From Euphorbia lathyris (taxonomy: Eukaryota; Streptophyta; Magnoliopsida; Malpighiales; Euphorbiaceae): 64,000 nt of DNA. Positions 35,081-45,614 of this stretch are shown piece after piece. Location: assembly GCF_963576675.1 (NCBI RefSeq), contig NC_088918.1, positions 61,645,001 to 61,709,000 on the forward strand. The letters run 5' to 3'. The first letter of the stretch is position 1. Each line of letters opens with the position of its first letter. The notes beneath the pieces are model-generated. The model did no database searches, was not told the DNA's origin, and saw only the letters and a program-made list of their open reading frames with translations. A program made the position numbers and the translations under genes.

Positions 35081-35803
35081 GGGTAAACTACACCAATGGT
35101 ACCTGAACTTTACATAGTTTACACTTTGGTACCTAGATTACATTTTGTCCCAAAAATATACCTGAAGTAATGATGACCGGACAATTTAGTACATTTTTAC
35201 CGGTTATGACCGGTCAACGCGAGTTTCATGAGTTAATTACATTAATGGTACCCGAACTTTACCATAATTCACACTTCGGTACCTGGATTTTATTTTATCC
35301 TAAAAACATAACACAAGTAAAGGTGACTGAAAGGTTTAGTTCACTTGATTGGTTAGTGACCGGGTAACATGAACTAAACATTGGGACTCACCATACACTC
35401 AATTAACATAAAATTATAATATTCTCATTTATGAGCTGAATGACAGTATTATAATTTTATGTTAATTGAGTGTATGATTGGTCTCAATTTTTAATTTAAA
35501 ATGGTCAAACTCGGGTTGATCAATCACCGATCAGTCAAATATACTAAAATATTGAGTCATCTTTACTTGAAGTGTATTTTTTGGACAAAATGAAATCTAG
35601 GTACCAAAATGTGAATTCAAGTAAAGTTCGGGTACCATCAGTGTAATTTACTCGTCAAAGTCGCATTGACCGGCCATTAACCGGTAAAATATACTTAATT
35701 GTCTGGTCATTGTTACTTCGGGTATATTTTTGAGACAAAATGTAATCTAGGTACCAAAGTGTGAATTAGGGTAAAGTTCAGGTACCATTGGTGTAATTTA
35801 CTC
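35081..35803. mobile_element. Mutator-like MITE inside Athila protease
   Basis: Terminal inverted repeats GGGTAAACTACACCAATGGT and ACCATTGGTGTAATTTACTC. The 10-bp direct repeat CATTAAGTTT flanks it (35071-35080, 35804-35813), or 9 bp if the first C is chance. Each arm contains the ACCAATGGTACCTGAACTTT unit twice (near 35091 and 35248), and the middle (35391-35480) is a long hairpin with ACACTCAATTAACATAAAAT. There is no ORF. It splits the protease directly after the active-site region. Confidence 0.87.
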
Positions 35804-35813
35804 CATTAAGTTT

Positions 35814-36265
35814 ATACTTGCTCCTAAATCACAAAGACAACTTGGGAATTCAATATCTCCCAACTTACACGGAATAGTAAAACATCCGGGATCTTTGAGT
35901 TTAGTGGGCAAATTACTTGACACTATTGAACTACAGTCTTCAGTTAACGAACTGGATGAAATTCCTTCCCAACTGATTTTCTTTGAAATTAAATCTTTTA
36001 AAAACTTACCATAGTTAGGAATTTGTGTGATTGCATCCATGAATGTTAAATTGATATGCAAATTTTTAAGTTTATCCAAAAACATTAAAAGTTGTTTATC
36101 ATAGTCCTTATTTCGAACTTTGTGTGGAAAAGGTGGCTTGGGTACAAAAGTTTTGGTACTTGTGTCAAATGGTGAACTATTTGTGTTTAAGATATCTTCT
36201 TTGGACTTTGGTAAATCAGTTCCTGCTAATGTTGCATCTTTGGGCATTTCAGGCCCTTGATAATT
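35814..36265 (-). pseudogene. Athila gag end and protease active site
   Basis: The open frame leads through a Pro/Ser-rich linker to 'CKLGDIEFPSCLCDLGASINLM', where D-L-G-A-S is the Athila form of the retroviral DTG/S protease site. It then runs into the MITE. The gag frame shifts into this one near 36262 at an A run that is one base short. Confidence 0.85.
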
Positions 36266-37695
36266 TTCCCTGAACGAAGAGTGATAGCTTTTACCTGCTC
36301 TTTCGGATTTTCTTCCGTATGGCTGGGAAGACTTCCCTCTTTTCGAGATGGAATTGATTTAGCAAGTTGACCAATTTGAACCTCCAAATTATGGATGCTA
36401 GATGAATGGTTTTTAATAAGCTGATCGAATTTATTTTCGATCCGTTTAAAACCATCGTCGTGATTACTTATTTTTCCACTGATAGCATCTATAAACTTGT
36501 CGATTTTAGAAGATAAAGTGCTAATCGTATCTCTTGACTAATTTTGATAATTAGTGGTACGATTTTGATTAGCACTTGCATTATTGTTATTGTTATCTTT
36601 CCAGTTAAAGTTAGGATGATTCCTCCATCCAGAGTTATAAGTATTAGAATAAGGATTATTAGTTTGGTTTTGCCCTTGGACAAAATTTACCTGTTCGATC
36701 TCACTCATATTTTCGTAATCCACATCCGTTTGGATTGGATTACCATTGGTATCGCGTGGTGCCATAAATTTGTCAATTTTGTGCGATAAAGCAGAAAATT
36801 GGGCTTGTAGCATCGCGACTGGATCAAGTTCAACTATACCTTTAACTGATGGTGTGGTTGAGGATGATGGTTTTGCTACGTGCATATGTCCACGTTCCGC
36901 GGGCCACATACTACTGTTGATTGCCATTTCCTCCAAAAGTTCTCTCGCTTGGGCTGATGTTTTCTTCATAAATAGCCCTCCCGACATAGCATCTAATGAA
37001 CCCCTAGTTGTAGGATTTAGTCCATTGTAAAATGTTTGCATTAAAAGTTCAGCGGGTAATTGGTGGTGTGGGCATAAACGTTGAAGTTCTTTAAAACGTT
37101 CCCAAGTTTCATAAAGAGTCTCATTATCATTTTGAGAAAAAGATGTTAACTCTTTTATGACTCTTGCGGGTTTTGCTAAAGGAAAATATTTTGATAAAAA
37201 TGCTTGGGCTAATTGTTCCCAAGTGGCAAAAGTTGCGGCTGGCATAGAAGTTAACCATTCTTTGGCTCTATCCTTCAAAGTGAAAGGAAAGAGGCGAAGT
37301 TTGATTGCTTCTGCAGTCACATCTAGGATTTTAAAAGTGTCACAAATTTCAAGGAAATTTGTTAAATGGGTGTTAGGATTTTCGTTAGGTAACCCGTAAA
37401 ATGTTACATTATTTTGCAACATATTAAGCAAAGCTGGCTTAATTTCAAATTGGTTTGCGGTGATTCTGGGTCTAACGATACTATTGGTCACACCGGCCAC
37501 ACCTGGCCTAGCGTAATCCATGAGTGTTGGTGGGTCTGCCATTTTTTCTAGCTCGGTATATGTTTTTACTAGAGTCTTATTTTTGTTTTTCTTGTTTTTC
37601 TTGTTCTTCCTAATGGTTTTCTCAATTTCTGGGTCTATAGGGTCTGGTACAATGCCTGAACTTCGAGAACTGCGCATGAACCTGAAATCTTGCAC
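36262..37695 (-). pseudogene. Athila gag
   Basis: The first 385 codons are open: a basic stretch, then 'MADPPTLMDYARPGV', the capsid-like core 'NENPNTHLTNFLEICDTFKI', 'FPFTLKDRAKEWLTSMP', 'WEQLAQAFLSKYFP', 'LYETWERFKELQRLCPHH' and 'FYNGL', all classic Athila gag, then an Asn-rich tail. A TAG stop at 36538-36540 interrupts it, and the same frame continues for about 90 more codons. No CCHC zinc knuckle is seen, as is usual in Athila. The cap-proximal ATG at 37695 lies about 150 nt after the primer site. Confidence 0.9.
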
Positions 37696-37844
37696 GAACC
37701 GAAACTACTTACAAAACAGAATTTGAAAAATAAATAAATTAGTAAATGAAAATTATTAAATTATAAAAGTTAAAATAATTATGTTTAAACCTAGATTCGA
37801 AATAAAACACGAAAAATTTAAAATTTTGTCAAAAATTTTGGCGT

Positions 37845-37860
37845 TCCCCGGCAACGGCGC
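37845..37860 (-). promoter_or_regulatory. Athila primer-binding site, tRNA-Asp
   Basis: The minus strand reads GCGCCGTTGCCGGGGA, complementary to the 3' part of plant tRNA-Asp, seven bases inside the 5' LTR. tRNA-Asp priming is characteristic of Athila. Confidence 0.85.
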
Positions 37861-37867
37861 AAAAACT

Positions 37868-39394
37868 TGTTGAGCGATTTCCACAAGTGCACGGTATACG
37901 CTTGTAGTAATAAAAGATATCGAACCCACAGGGAACGCTTTTTAACTAAAACTTTATTTAATTCAGTTTTATTCACGTGTTTAGGTTTAACAAAAGAAAT
38001 ACGTTTAGTTCATGGAATTGGTTTTGGTAAATTAGGATTAGATAGAAGTATTATATCGAGTTTAGAGAACAGTTCCGTTTTGAGATTTTGATTACAAGAC
38101 AGATACCGTAATTGGAATAAATAGAAGGTATAAAACTTATTTTCATAAAGCAAAGAAAGCAACTTTAACTTTGTAAAGATTATGGACATGTAACAATATA
38201 AGGATTTATTCAATTAAATGGCTTCGAACCGTAGAAATCTCTCTGGATCGGAGCAGATTTCTACCTTAATCAAACTAGTACTTTATGTCTGATAAGCCGC
38301 GATCAGCGATCATGTCATCCATAAAAACTAAATCTGTCAAGTGTTCAACAAAGTTCTTATATGAATAAGATGGAATAGAACGTTTAATAAAAACACCAAT
38401 TTATCATTTTGAAAATCATTTTGTCAGAACAATATCAAAATAACAACAGTAAGAATGTATTGAATAAATAAGTATATCATTAATGAAATGTGAATTTTCA
38501 CAAGTTAACAGAGAAGTAGAAACTTGGATAGCATTGTAACGAAAACTTTGAGATCCGGGTTGTCAATCTTTCCCTCAAACTTCGTAGGTGCGTCAAACCT
38601 CATGCGCTTCAGCCGTCAATTCTTCTCGCTGGATCTTCGGAATAGAGACTGGTCAGTCCACTACCAGAATGAAAACTTGTCTCTGATCAACCTTAGAAAC
38701 TAAACTAATACTGTGTTTATAACTAATCTAATAACAACTTGTGTATAGCAAGTTTGTTTACACAGAAATGAAATCTAACTTTCTGATTCTTTTCTGAATC
38801 AGAAACTCAACATAATAACTTTCTTCTCTAATTTCTCTAACTTTTCCAACCTTCTGATTTCTGAAATGGATCACTTATTTATAGTTGTTGAAGGGTTGTA
38901 AATGATGGGCCGTGTCCGTTGGTGAAGGGTCGCTTTTATCCAAACGAACAGTCGCGTTTCTCGGATTAAAACATGTGAATTATATGCAGAATACTTCACT
39001 GTCGCGACTGAGATTCTGAAAATCTCAGTCGCAACAGGGGGTACAGGGGCGAGTTGAAGATTTTGTTCTTCTTCCGTGATGCCTTTCGTAAGTCGCGACT
39101 GAGATTATGAAAATCTCAGTCGCGACAGAGAGTTATCTCCCTGTCTCTCGACTGCTTCTCATCCTCCTTGAGCGTTCTTCTGGCTGTTATGCGTTCTCGG
39201 TAAGTTTTTTAGGTTTTTCCTCCATTTTAGCTCCGTTTTTGCTTCTATTTGGATTTAACCAAATAATTAAGTACCTTGCATCAAAGAAGTAAATAAAGAC
39301 GTAAAAGTATTCCAAATGAATATATTTAGCACGAATTCAATGTAAATTTAAATGTATTTATGTATGCTATTTTAGGTATATTTTGGGCTTAACA
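37868..39394 (-). repeat. Athila 5' LTR
   Basis: Starts TGTTGAGCGATTTCCACAAG and ends GGGCTTAACA on the plus strand. It carries palindromes at 39000-39036 and 39092-39126 in U3, and the U5 end next to the primer site has the GCAAGTGCACGGTATACGCT block. It lacks a TACC... triplet and one TAGCTCC unit that the other LTR has. Confidence 0.93.
38874..38884 (-). promoter_or_regulatory. TATA box of the Athila 5' LTR
   Basis: CTATAAATAAG on the minus strand, about 510 nt into the LTR and about 115 nt downstream of the nearer U3 palindrome. The copy in the other LTR is identical. Confidence 0.6.
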
Positions 39395-40790
39395 GTTGGA
39401 GATAAGGATATCAAGGAACGATGGAGGTCCTATTTTGATGACTTATTTAATGGAGATCGCAGACAAGATGTTGGAGATATAAGTATCCATCACAATATGA
39501 TAAATCATGAATGCCTGCGGAGAATTCAAAAGGGTGAAGTCAAAATGGCATTAAGTAAGATGAAGTTGAAGAAAGCAGTAGGACCTGATGGCATCCCTAT
39601 TGAGATTTGGAGATGTTTGGGAGAAAGAGGAATCGAATGGTTGACGACGTTCTTCAACAAAATTTGGAGAAACAATAAGATGCCATCAGAATGGAGGAAA
39701 AGTATCTTAATCCCTTTATATAAGAACAAAGGCGATGTCCAAGATTGTGCCAACTATCGGGGAATCAAATTAATGAGTCACACTATGAAACTTTAGGAGC
39801 GAGTGATCAAACAAAGGCTAAGGAGGACGGTGAAGATCTCGGAAAACCAATTTGGCTTTATGCCGGGAAGATCAACTATGGAAGCCATCCATCTAATGAG
39901 ACAATTAATGGAGCACTATCGAAATAAGAAGAAAGACTTGCATATGGTTTTCATTGACTTGGAGAAAGCATATGATAAGGTACCAAGGGAAGTACTTTGG
40001 TGGGCATTGATAAGGAAAGACATTTTGTGGAAATATATTGACATCATAAAGGACATGTATGAGGGAGCATGCACGAGTGTATGTACTAGTGTTGGGAAGA
40101 CTGAAGAGTTTCCCATTACGATTGGAGTGCATCAAGGTTGGGAAGACATAATATTTGGAGTGTAAGTTTAGAGGCCATAGGAGTAGGGAGGCAGGGACAA
40201 TCACCCTAGATGGGAGAGTTGTTCAGGCCTCGGATTGCGTCCGGTATTTAGGATCTATTATCCAAACGGATGGAGAAGTAGATGGAGATGTTGCTCATAG
40301 GATTAAAGTTGGTTGGGTTTCCTTTGTAACCCCGACATGCCTAATAGATTGAAGGGAAAATTCTACCGGACGGCAATTAGACCAGTATTGTTATATGGTA
40401 CGGAGTGTTGGGAAGTGAAACACTGCCACATCCATAAAATGTCGGTGGCGGAGATGCGTATGTTGAGATGGATGTGTGGTTATACGAGAAAGGATCGGGT
40501 GAGTAATGAAATAATTAGGACAAAAGTAGGGGTCACATCTATTGAGAATAAAATGAGAGAAAACCGACTAAGGTGGTTTGGCCATGTGAGACGTAGAGCG
40601 CTTGATGCGCCGGTTAGGAGAACCGAAGAGTGGCAAAGGGATGTAGTGGTGAGGGGTAGGGGAAGACCTAAGCAAACTTAGAGGAGGGTGATCGAGAGTG
40701 ATATGAGTTTACTGGGAATTGAGGAAAACATGGTAGTGGATAGGACGGAGTGGAGGGATCGAATTTGTGTCGCTGACACGACTTGATTTC
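39395..40790 (+). pseudogene. RTE LINE reverse transcriptase, active-site deletion
   Basis: Resumes the LINE frame after Athila: 'KKAVGPDGIPIEIW', 'WRKSILIPLYKNKGDVQDCANYRGIKLMSHTMK', a TAG stop where a Trp is normal (39794-39796), '[16 protein letters not shown]', '[22 protein letters not shown]'. At about 40140 the text jumps from 'GVHQG' to a C-terminal region ('VVQASDCVRYLGSIIQTDGEVDGD'), so the segment that should hold the RT catalytic F/YADD box is deleted. The end 'MLRWMCGYTRKDRVSNE' is the usual RTE C-terminus. Confidence 0.87.
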
Positions 40791-40884
40791 ACGGTTTTAT
40801 ATGATGGTTCATGTTAGCCGACCCCGAATCATTTCGGGACTAAGGCTTTGTTATTGTTGTTGTTGTAATTAATTATTTATTAAA

Positions 40885-41287
40885 TAGTGTTAATTAGGTG
40901 ATTAATTATTAAAATGATGATTAATTTGTTATTAAAGATATTAATTGACTATTTTAAGTAGTTTAACCAAAATAGTTAATTGCCATTTATTATAATGAAT
41001 TAAACTTGATTCTAATAATTAATTAATCATTAATCATTAGAACGAATTATATTCCACAATATTCTCCATAGAAAATCTCACCATTATACTCCATACCTAT
41101 CATACTTGAGTTTATATATAAGCTTTGTAGTGTCGAATCTGAGATCCCAAACAACCGAAGACATGCTTAACATGTTGCCGACAACACTAACAGTTATTAT
41201 TTTGTAGGATTAATAGATGTATATATCTAGGATTATTCCCTTGCTATAAACTCATGTTTGATATCTTGTATCCTTATTTATCCAAAT
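40885..41287. other. AT-rich spacer
   Basis: AT-rich sequence rich in TTAATTAATTATTAA words, continuing the target environment of the LINE. No gene or repeat ends are visible. Confidence 0.4.
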
Positions 41288-41296
41288 TTATTGTAA

Positions 41297-41846
41297 GGGT
41301 AATTAATTTATTAGTCCCTATATTTTCATAAAACACACTGTTTAGTCCCTGTATTTTCAAAAACACATGGTAAGGTCCCTAACCTTTTTCTCAGTGAACT
41401 GTTTAGTCCTTCTATCTGTTTGTTAGATTTTTTACCATTTATGACTTCGGAAATGACTAAATTACCCTTTAGTATTTACTTTCAAACTTTAGAAGAGGAA
41501 ATCCAATTTAGAAGAAGAAGCTATTTGTATGGAGAATAAGAAAAAGAACAGACCCAATGCTTACGAATTTGAATGATTAAGAAGAAAATCAAGAAGAAGA
41601 ACACTCAAAGTTGATTTCGGATGCATTAGAGTTTAAAGGAAAGGAAAAGAAGAAAGCAAATCCAAATTGACTAACAAAATCTTCATGAGAATCTAACGGC
41701 AGGGACTAAACAGTTCACCGAGAAAAACGTTAGGGACTAAATAGTTCATCGAGAAAAAGGTTAGGGACTTTATCATGTGTTTTTGAAAATACAGGGACTA
41801 AACAGTGTGTTTTGTCAAAATATAAGGACTAATAAATTAATTACCC
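41297..41846. mobile_element. Mutator-like MITE (550 bp)
   Basis: Terminal inverted repeats GGGTAATTAATTTATTAGTCC and the reverse, with arms of roughly 130 bp (AGTCCCTGTATTTTCAAAAA and its complement). Perfect 9-bp target duplication TTATTGTAA (41288-41296, 41847-41855). There is no ORF; the middle is GAAGAAGA-rich. Confidence 0.85.
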
Positions 41847-41971
41847 TTATTGTAAAGATGTGATTAGTTTATTTATTTACCATTTTCCATCATATTAGCA
41901 TGCACATTAACCAAGAAATCGGAGTATCATATAAAATAAATCAATTATAAAAGTTTAAAATTTTCAATATT

Positions 41972-42244
41972 AAATAAGTAAGTGAGAGTCTCGTGTTGAT
42001 TCCGTTAGAGGCAATCTACTTTGATTGCTATTATTGGTTGATAGAAACATATTCTTTTGGGTTGTTCGTGTTTGTGATAGACGGTTGATTATCTACGTGG
42101 GCTTTTTGTTTGCAACGATAGATAGTTCTTCAATCAAAGGCACGCAAATCCATTTTATATGAAATAACGATTAACGGATCTTGGGAAAGGAAAATCGATA
42201 AAAAAAAATTATATTTCCGTTGCGCCTATGTTTGTCTATTTTCC
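41972..42244 (+). mobile_element. Truncated LTR 3' end
   Basis: It aligns with the last 270 bases of the solo LTR at 42770-44770: both contain a CCGTTAGAG(A/G)CAATCTAC block, a TTCTTGTTCGTG / GTTGTTCGTGTTTGTG block, ATTAACRGATCTTGGGAAA and CTATGTTTGTCTATTTTCCT-type text. The 5' part of the LTR is missing. It is an older, diverged copy of the same family. Confidence 0.65.
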
Positions 42245-42769
42245 TTTGGTCCTCTACCCAACTATGGTGGCCAGAAAAGGATAGTAGATGCATCCACACA
42301 CGCGCTAACACACTACTTTTCAAATGGCAGTTTCATATTTGTCATAACAATATATGTTCTTCTTCCTTTCCCTCGAAGAATTAATCGAAGGCAGATAAAC
42401 AATGATCAAAATTCAGGATTTTCTCTCAAATTCTAAAATCAAGAATGCTAGGCCTGCAAGTGCGAAAAGGAAGAGAAGTCTAAGAAATTGAAGGCTAAGA
42501 AGGTGATCGAGAAGGGAAACATAGATGGTGCTCGTATATGAAATTAACAAGCAATGGAAGAAGGAGAAGAGCAAAGGAATAACACAAGAATCTGAGCCCT
42601 TGGAAATCTAGACAGACTCAAAGAATCACAAACATTGGCGATCGAATAAGAGCAAGGGAAAAAGGAGAAGAGGGCTGGAAGAGGTCGATTTTGTCTACTT
42701 TAGATTTAGGGTTATCCATTAGATCAGATGTACAATATATTTAATCATGCATTATCACATAGTAGTTTT
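42245..42769. other. Unresolved sequence between two related LTRs
   Basis: Lies between the truncated LTR and the solo LTR. Lys/Glu-rich short open stretches around 42400-42680, all broken by stops; possibly the leader of the older element. No domain was recognised. Confidence 0.3.
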
Positions 42770-44770
42770 TGTTGGGGTTTTATATCCTATAAACAATTGT
42801 TTTAGGATATAAAATATTTGTAAATGAATTGTTCTTTTATCATTTGTTATATGAGATATAATATGTTTAACTATATGAAGGCATTGGTCTTTTATAACAG
42901 CTAAACAAGTTAAATAAAAGAAAATCTCAAGTTTCTATAAGTAATCATAAAGTGTTCATACAAGCATGAAGTGAGACTGTACTTTATGGTCTAAAACTAG
43001 CAAACTTAAATTGCTTCAAGTCAAGTATTATGTTTAGGGATTAAAATAATACTTTTGAGACTTAGCATGTAATAATGTTTTCTATTCATGAACAGAACAG
43101 AAAGATGATCTCACAAGCTTTAGGTATTCAGATGCCTAGACAATTACATGGATCCGATGAAGGAGTTCATTAGGATTGGGACCCGACTTGAGATAACAGG
43201 GTGGATGGATTTATCTAACGTCACATGTTTCGTCTCAAAGGTATTAGTAGGTATAAGTAATGCCCAGACTCAAACAAACATTAATTAGTGATTATGGATT
43301 ATAGAGTGTGATACTTTGACTCTGTTATACACGATCTATAACAGGAGGGTTCCTAGGGTGTGCGCAAGCAGGCGTTGGGTATCACATAAAGTAATTGTAG
43401 GATAGTTAATGTTAGATTGAGTATTCGCCACTCCTGATAGATAGGAGATATATCCATGGCCTCTTGTGGAGAATTAACTTGAAATCCTTGCAAGGTGATA
43501 ATGTTAAGAGTATAAATGGATATTTCACTTAACATATCTATTCAGAGTTAATTCTAACTGGGCAAGTAAAACAAACGTCTCATTATATATAACTTGATAG
43601 TTTCCATAGTTATAGATTCATTTAAGGATATAACTGATGATGGATCGAATTATACTAGACCTAATACGGAAAGGTTAACATTAAATTCAACTTGGCTTCT
43701 TATCGCTCTAGAGGAATGTGACGATTTTGCCAATAACAATCTGCACACTCATTCTGTTATACGTTTAGTTGAAATTGAATTGTTTGAATTAATTCCAATA
43801 AGCATATACGACTAGTGACGATAAGAACCTAATGGGTCACACACAAAATTAAAGACCGAATGATGGAATGGTAATTTTAGAGTGAGATAGGGAGTAGCCA
43901 AAATGTATAGTGTGTTGGGGAATTATTTGGTCAATTGATTTATTGATAATTGTAATTTGATTATAGTTGTAGATAAATTAATTAAAGGATTACGATTCTA
44001 TAAGGAAATAAGAATTCTAATTTGATTAGAATTGTGGATTATTAATTATATTAATGTATATAAATTTGATATATATAGGATATAATTAATGATAATGTTC
44101 TTAAATTAATTAGTAAATATATGTGATTATAAACACTAATTGAATATGATAATATCCTGATTTCCAATTGATGTCATCAACCGTTATTCCTTTTTGAAAG
44201 AAGAATAATGACAATTAATAGAAATAATGAAAAAACGGTATTTCTTCTAAGAGAAGAATTAATAGCAATTAATGCAAGGTAATGACAAATTAAATGCAGG
44301 ATTAATGCATAGTTAAACAACAAAACAGATTAATATAGAATTGATGCCAATTAAACTCTAATAATTATAAGGAGTTAACAACTTGCAAAAGAATATAAAT
44401 ACACCTTATACTACATGTAATTTGGTCAACTCAATTCTAAAGGGCTAGAAATTCTCCTCGAATCTCACTTGAACAATTACCTATCTAGTTCATTCGCTTT
44501 TTAGTTTATGTAGATACCGTTAGAGACAATCTACACTTGATTGTTATTTTGGTTGATTAAGAACGTGTCTTGCTCGAGTGTTCTTGTTCGTGAAAAGTAT
44601 TGTGAATAACTACGTGGTCACTTCATTTGCAACAGTAGATAATTCTTCATAAAAAAGTATATACATTTAATCCATATTAATATGAATTAACAATTAACAG
44701 ATCTTGGGAAATGGGAAATAGATAAAAAATTTATATTTACGCTGCACCTACGTTTGTCTATTTTCCTTCA
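42770..44770 (+). mobile_element. Solo LTR, 2.0 kb
   Basis: Starts TGTTGGGGTTTTATATCC and ends TATTTTCCTTCA, with GTTTT on both sides (42765-42769, 44771-44775). A TATA box AATATAAATACACC near 44390 and a leader ending in CTACGTTTGTCTATTTTCC fit a plus-strand LTR. The short ORFs within are not conserved. The GTTTT repeat is low in complexity, so the left edge is less certain than the family assignment. Confidence 0.6.
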
Positions 44771-44775
44771 GTTTT

Positions 44776-45602
44776 TTATACAATATAATTATTGACATTA
44801 TAAAATTTTAATATTTTTTATTTGAGCAAAATTTTCATAACAATGTTTGTGATCTAATTTCTAAAAAAAAGTACGTTTAAATTCACCCCTAACTAAAGAA
44901 TAAAATTGAAGAACAGAATAATGATTTTATTCACTTGAAGAATAGAAATAATAAAATTACAATTTAATTGGATATAATAAACTTTCAGATGAACTGGATA
45001 TACCAAAAAAGAAGATTTTGAGATCTAATGAACTAAGAAATAGGACAAATGAATGGAAATAGAAGTTCTGGAAGATGAACAAAATTTGACAGAGAATAAA
45101 ATTTTCAGATGAAATGTATAAATACACTTAAATTAAAGGATAAATAATTAATTAGTCCATATATTTTGCTTATTATATTAATCAGTTCACACGTATACTT
45201 TAAAATCCTTAAATTTTATATTAATCAATTGCTTAGTCCATTCGTTTACTTTTCTACATTAAAATACAAAATACCTTAGCTATATGAGTAAAAAAACTTG
45301 TCTTTTATTTTTTCAAATTTAATCAACATATTTATATTAAATTTATATAGTATATATACTAACATTTTTATACTTATATATATTAGTATATAAAAAGTTT
45401 ACATTTATAATTTTATATAGTTTTCTTCTAATTTTATAATTTTTAAGGTATTTTCATTCATTTTTTTAATGAAACAAATCTACACTGCTAAACTTCTATG
45501 AAATAAAAATTAAGAAATCAAATACTATATTAGAAAGATTAAGTCGTGGGAAGAATAAATAAATATTTTATCATGATAAAATATAAGAAAGGATAGTTTA
45601 AT
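44776..45602. other. AT-rich intergenic sequence
   Basis: Long A/T runs and TATATA words with no ORF above 60 codons. TTAGTCC(A/T)TATATTTT near 45155 resembles an end of the MITE family at 41297, suggesting another decayed copy, but no second arm was found. Confidence 0.35.
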
Positions 45603-45614
45603 TTGAGCATTATT

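Larger units (their letters stand above)
25101..39394 (-). mobile_element. Athila-type Ty3/gypsy element, complete structure
   Basis: LTRs of 1541 and 1527 bp run TG...CA in both copies. The 5-bp target duplication GTTGG lies at 25096-25100 and 39395-39399. The element reads on the minus strand: 5' LTR, tRNA-Asp primer site, gag, protease, RT, RNase H, integrase, two ATHILA-type ORFs, long 3' spacer, purine tract, 3' LTR. The LTRs differ by about a dozen substitutions and a few small indels by eye (near 0.8%), so it is young. A MITE sits in protease, and gag-pol has one stop and several one-base frameshifts, so this copy as read is not autonomous. Confidence 0.93.
23507..40865 (+). mobile_element. 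RTE-clade LINE, nearly full length, split by Athila
   Basis: A perfect 19-bp target duplication TAATTAATTATTTATTAAA flanks it (23488-23506, 40866-40884). Without the 14294-bp Athila and one GTTGG copy it is about 3060 bp, close to the usual 3.2 kb of plant RTE elements. It has a 5' leader, an AP-endonuclease domain, a linker, an RT domain and a 3' end of TTG repeats (TTATTGTTGTTGTTG), the RTE signature. Part of RT is deleted. The coding frame is continuous across the Athila insertion point when one GTTGG is counted once. Confidence 0.87.
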
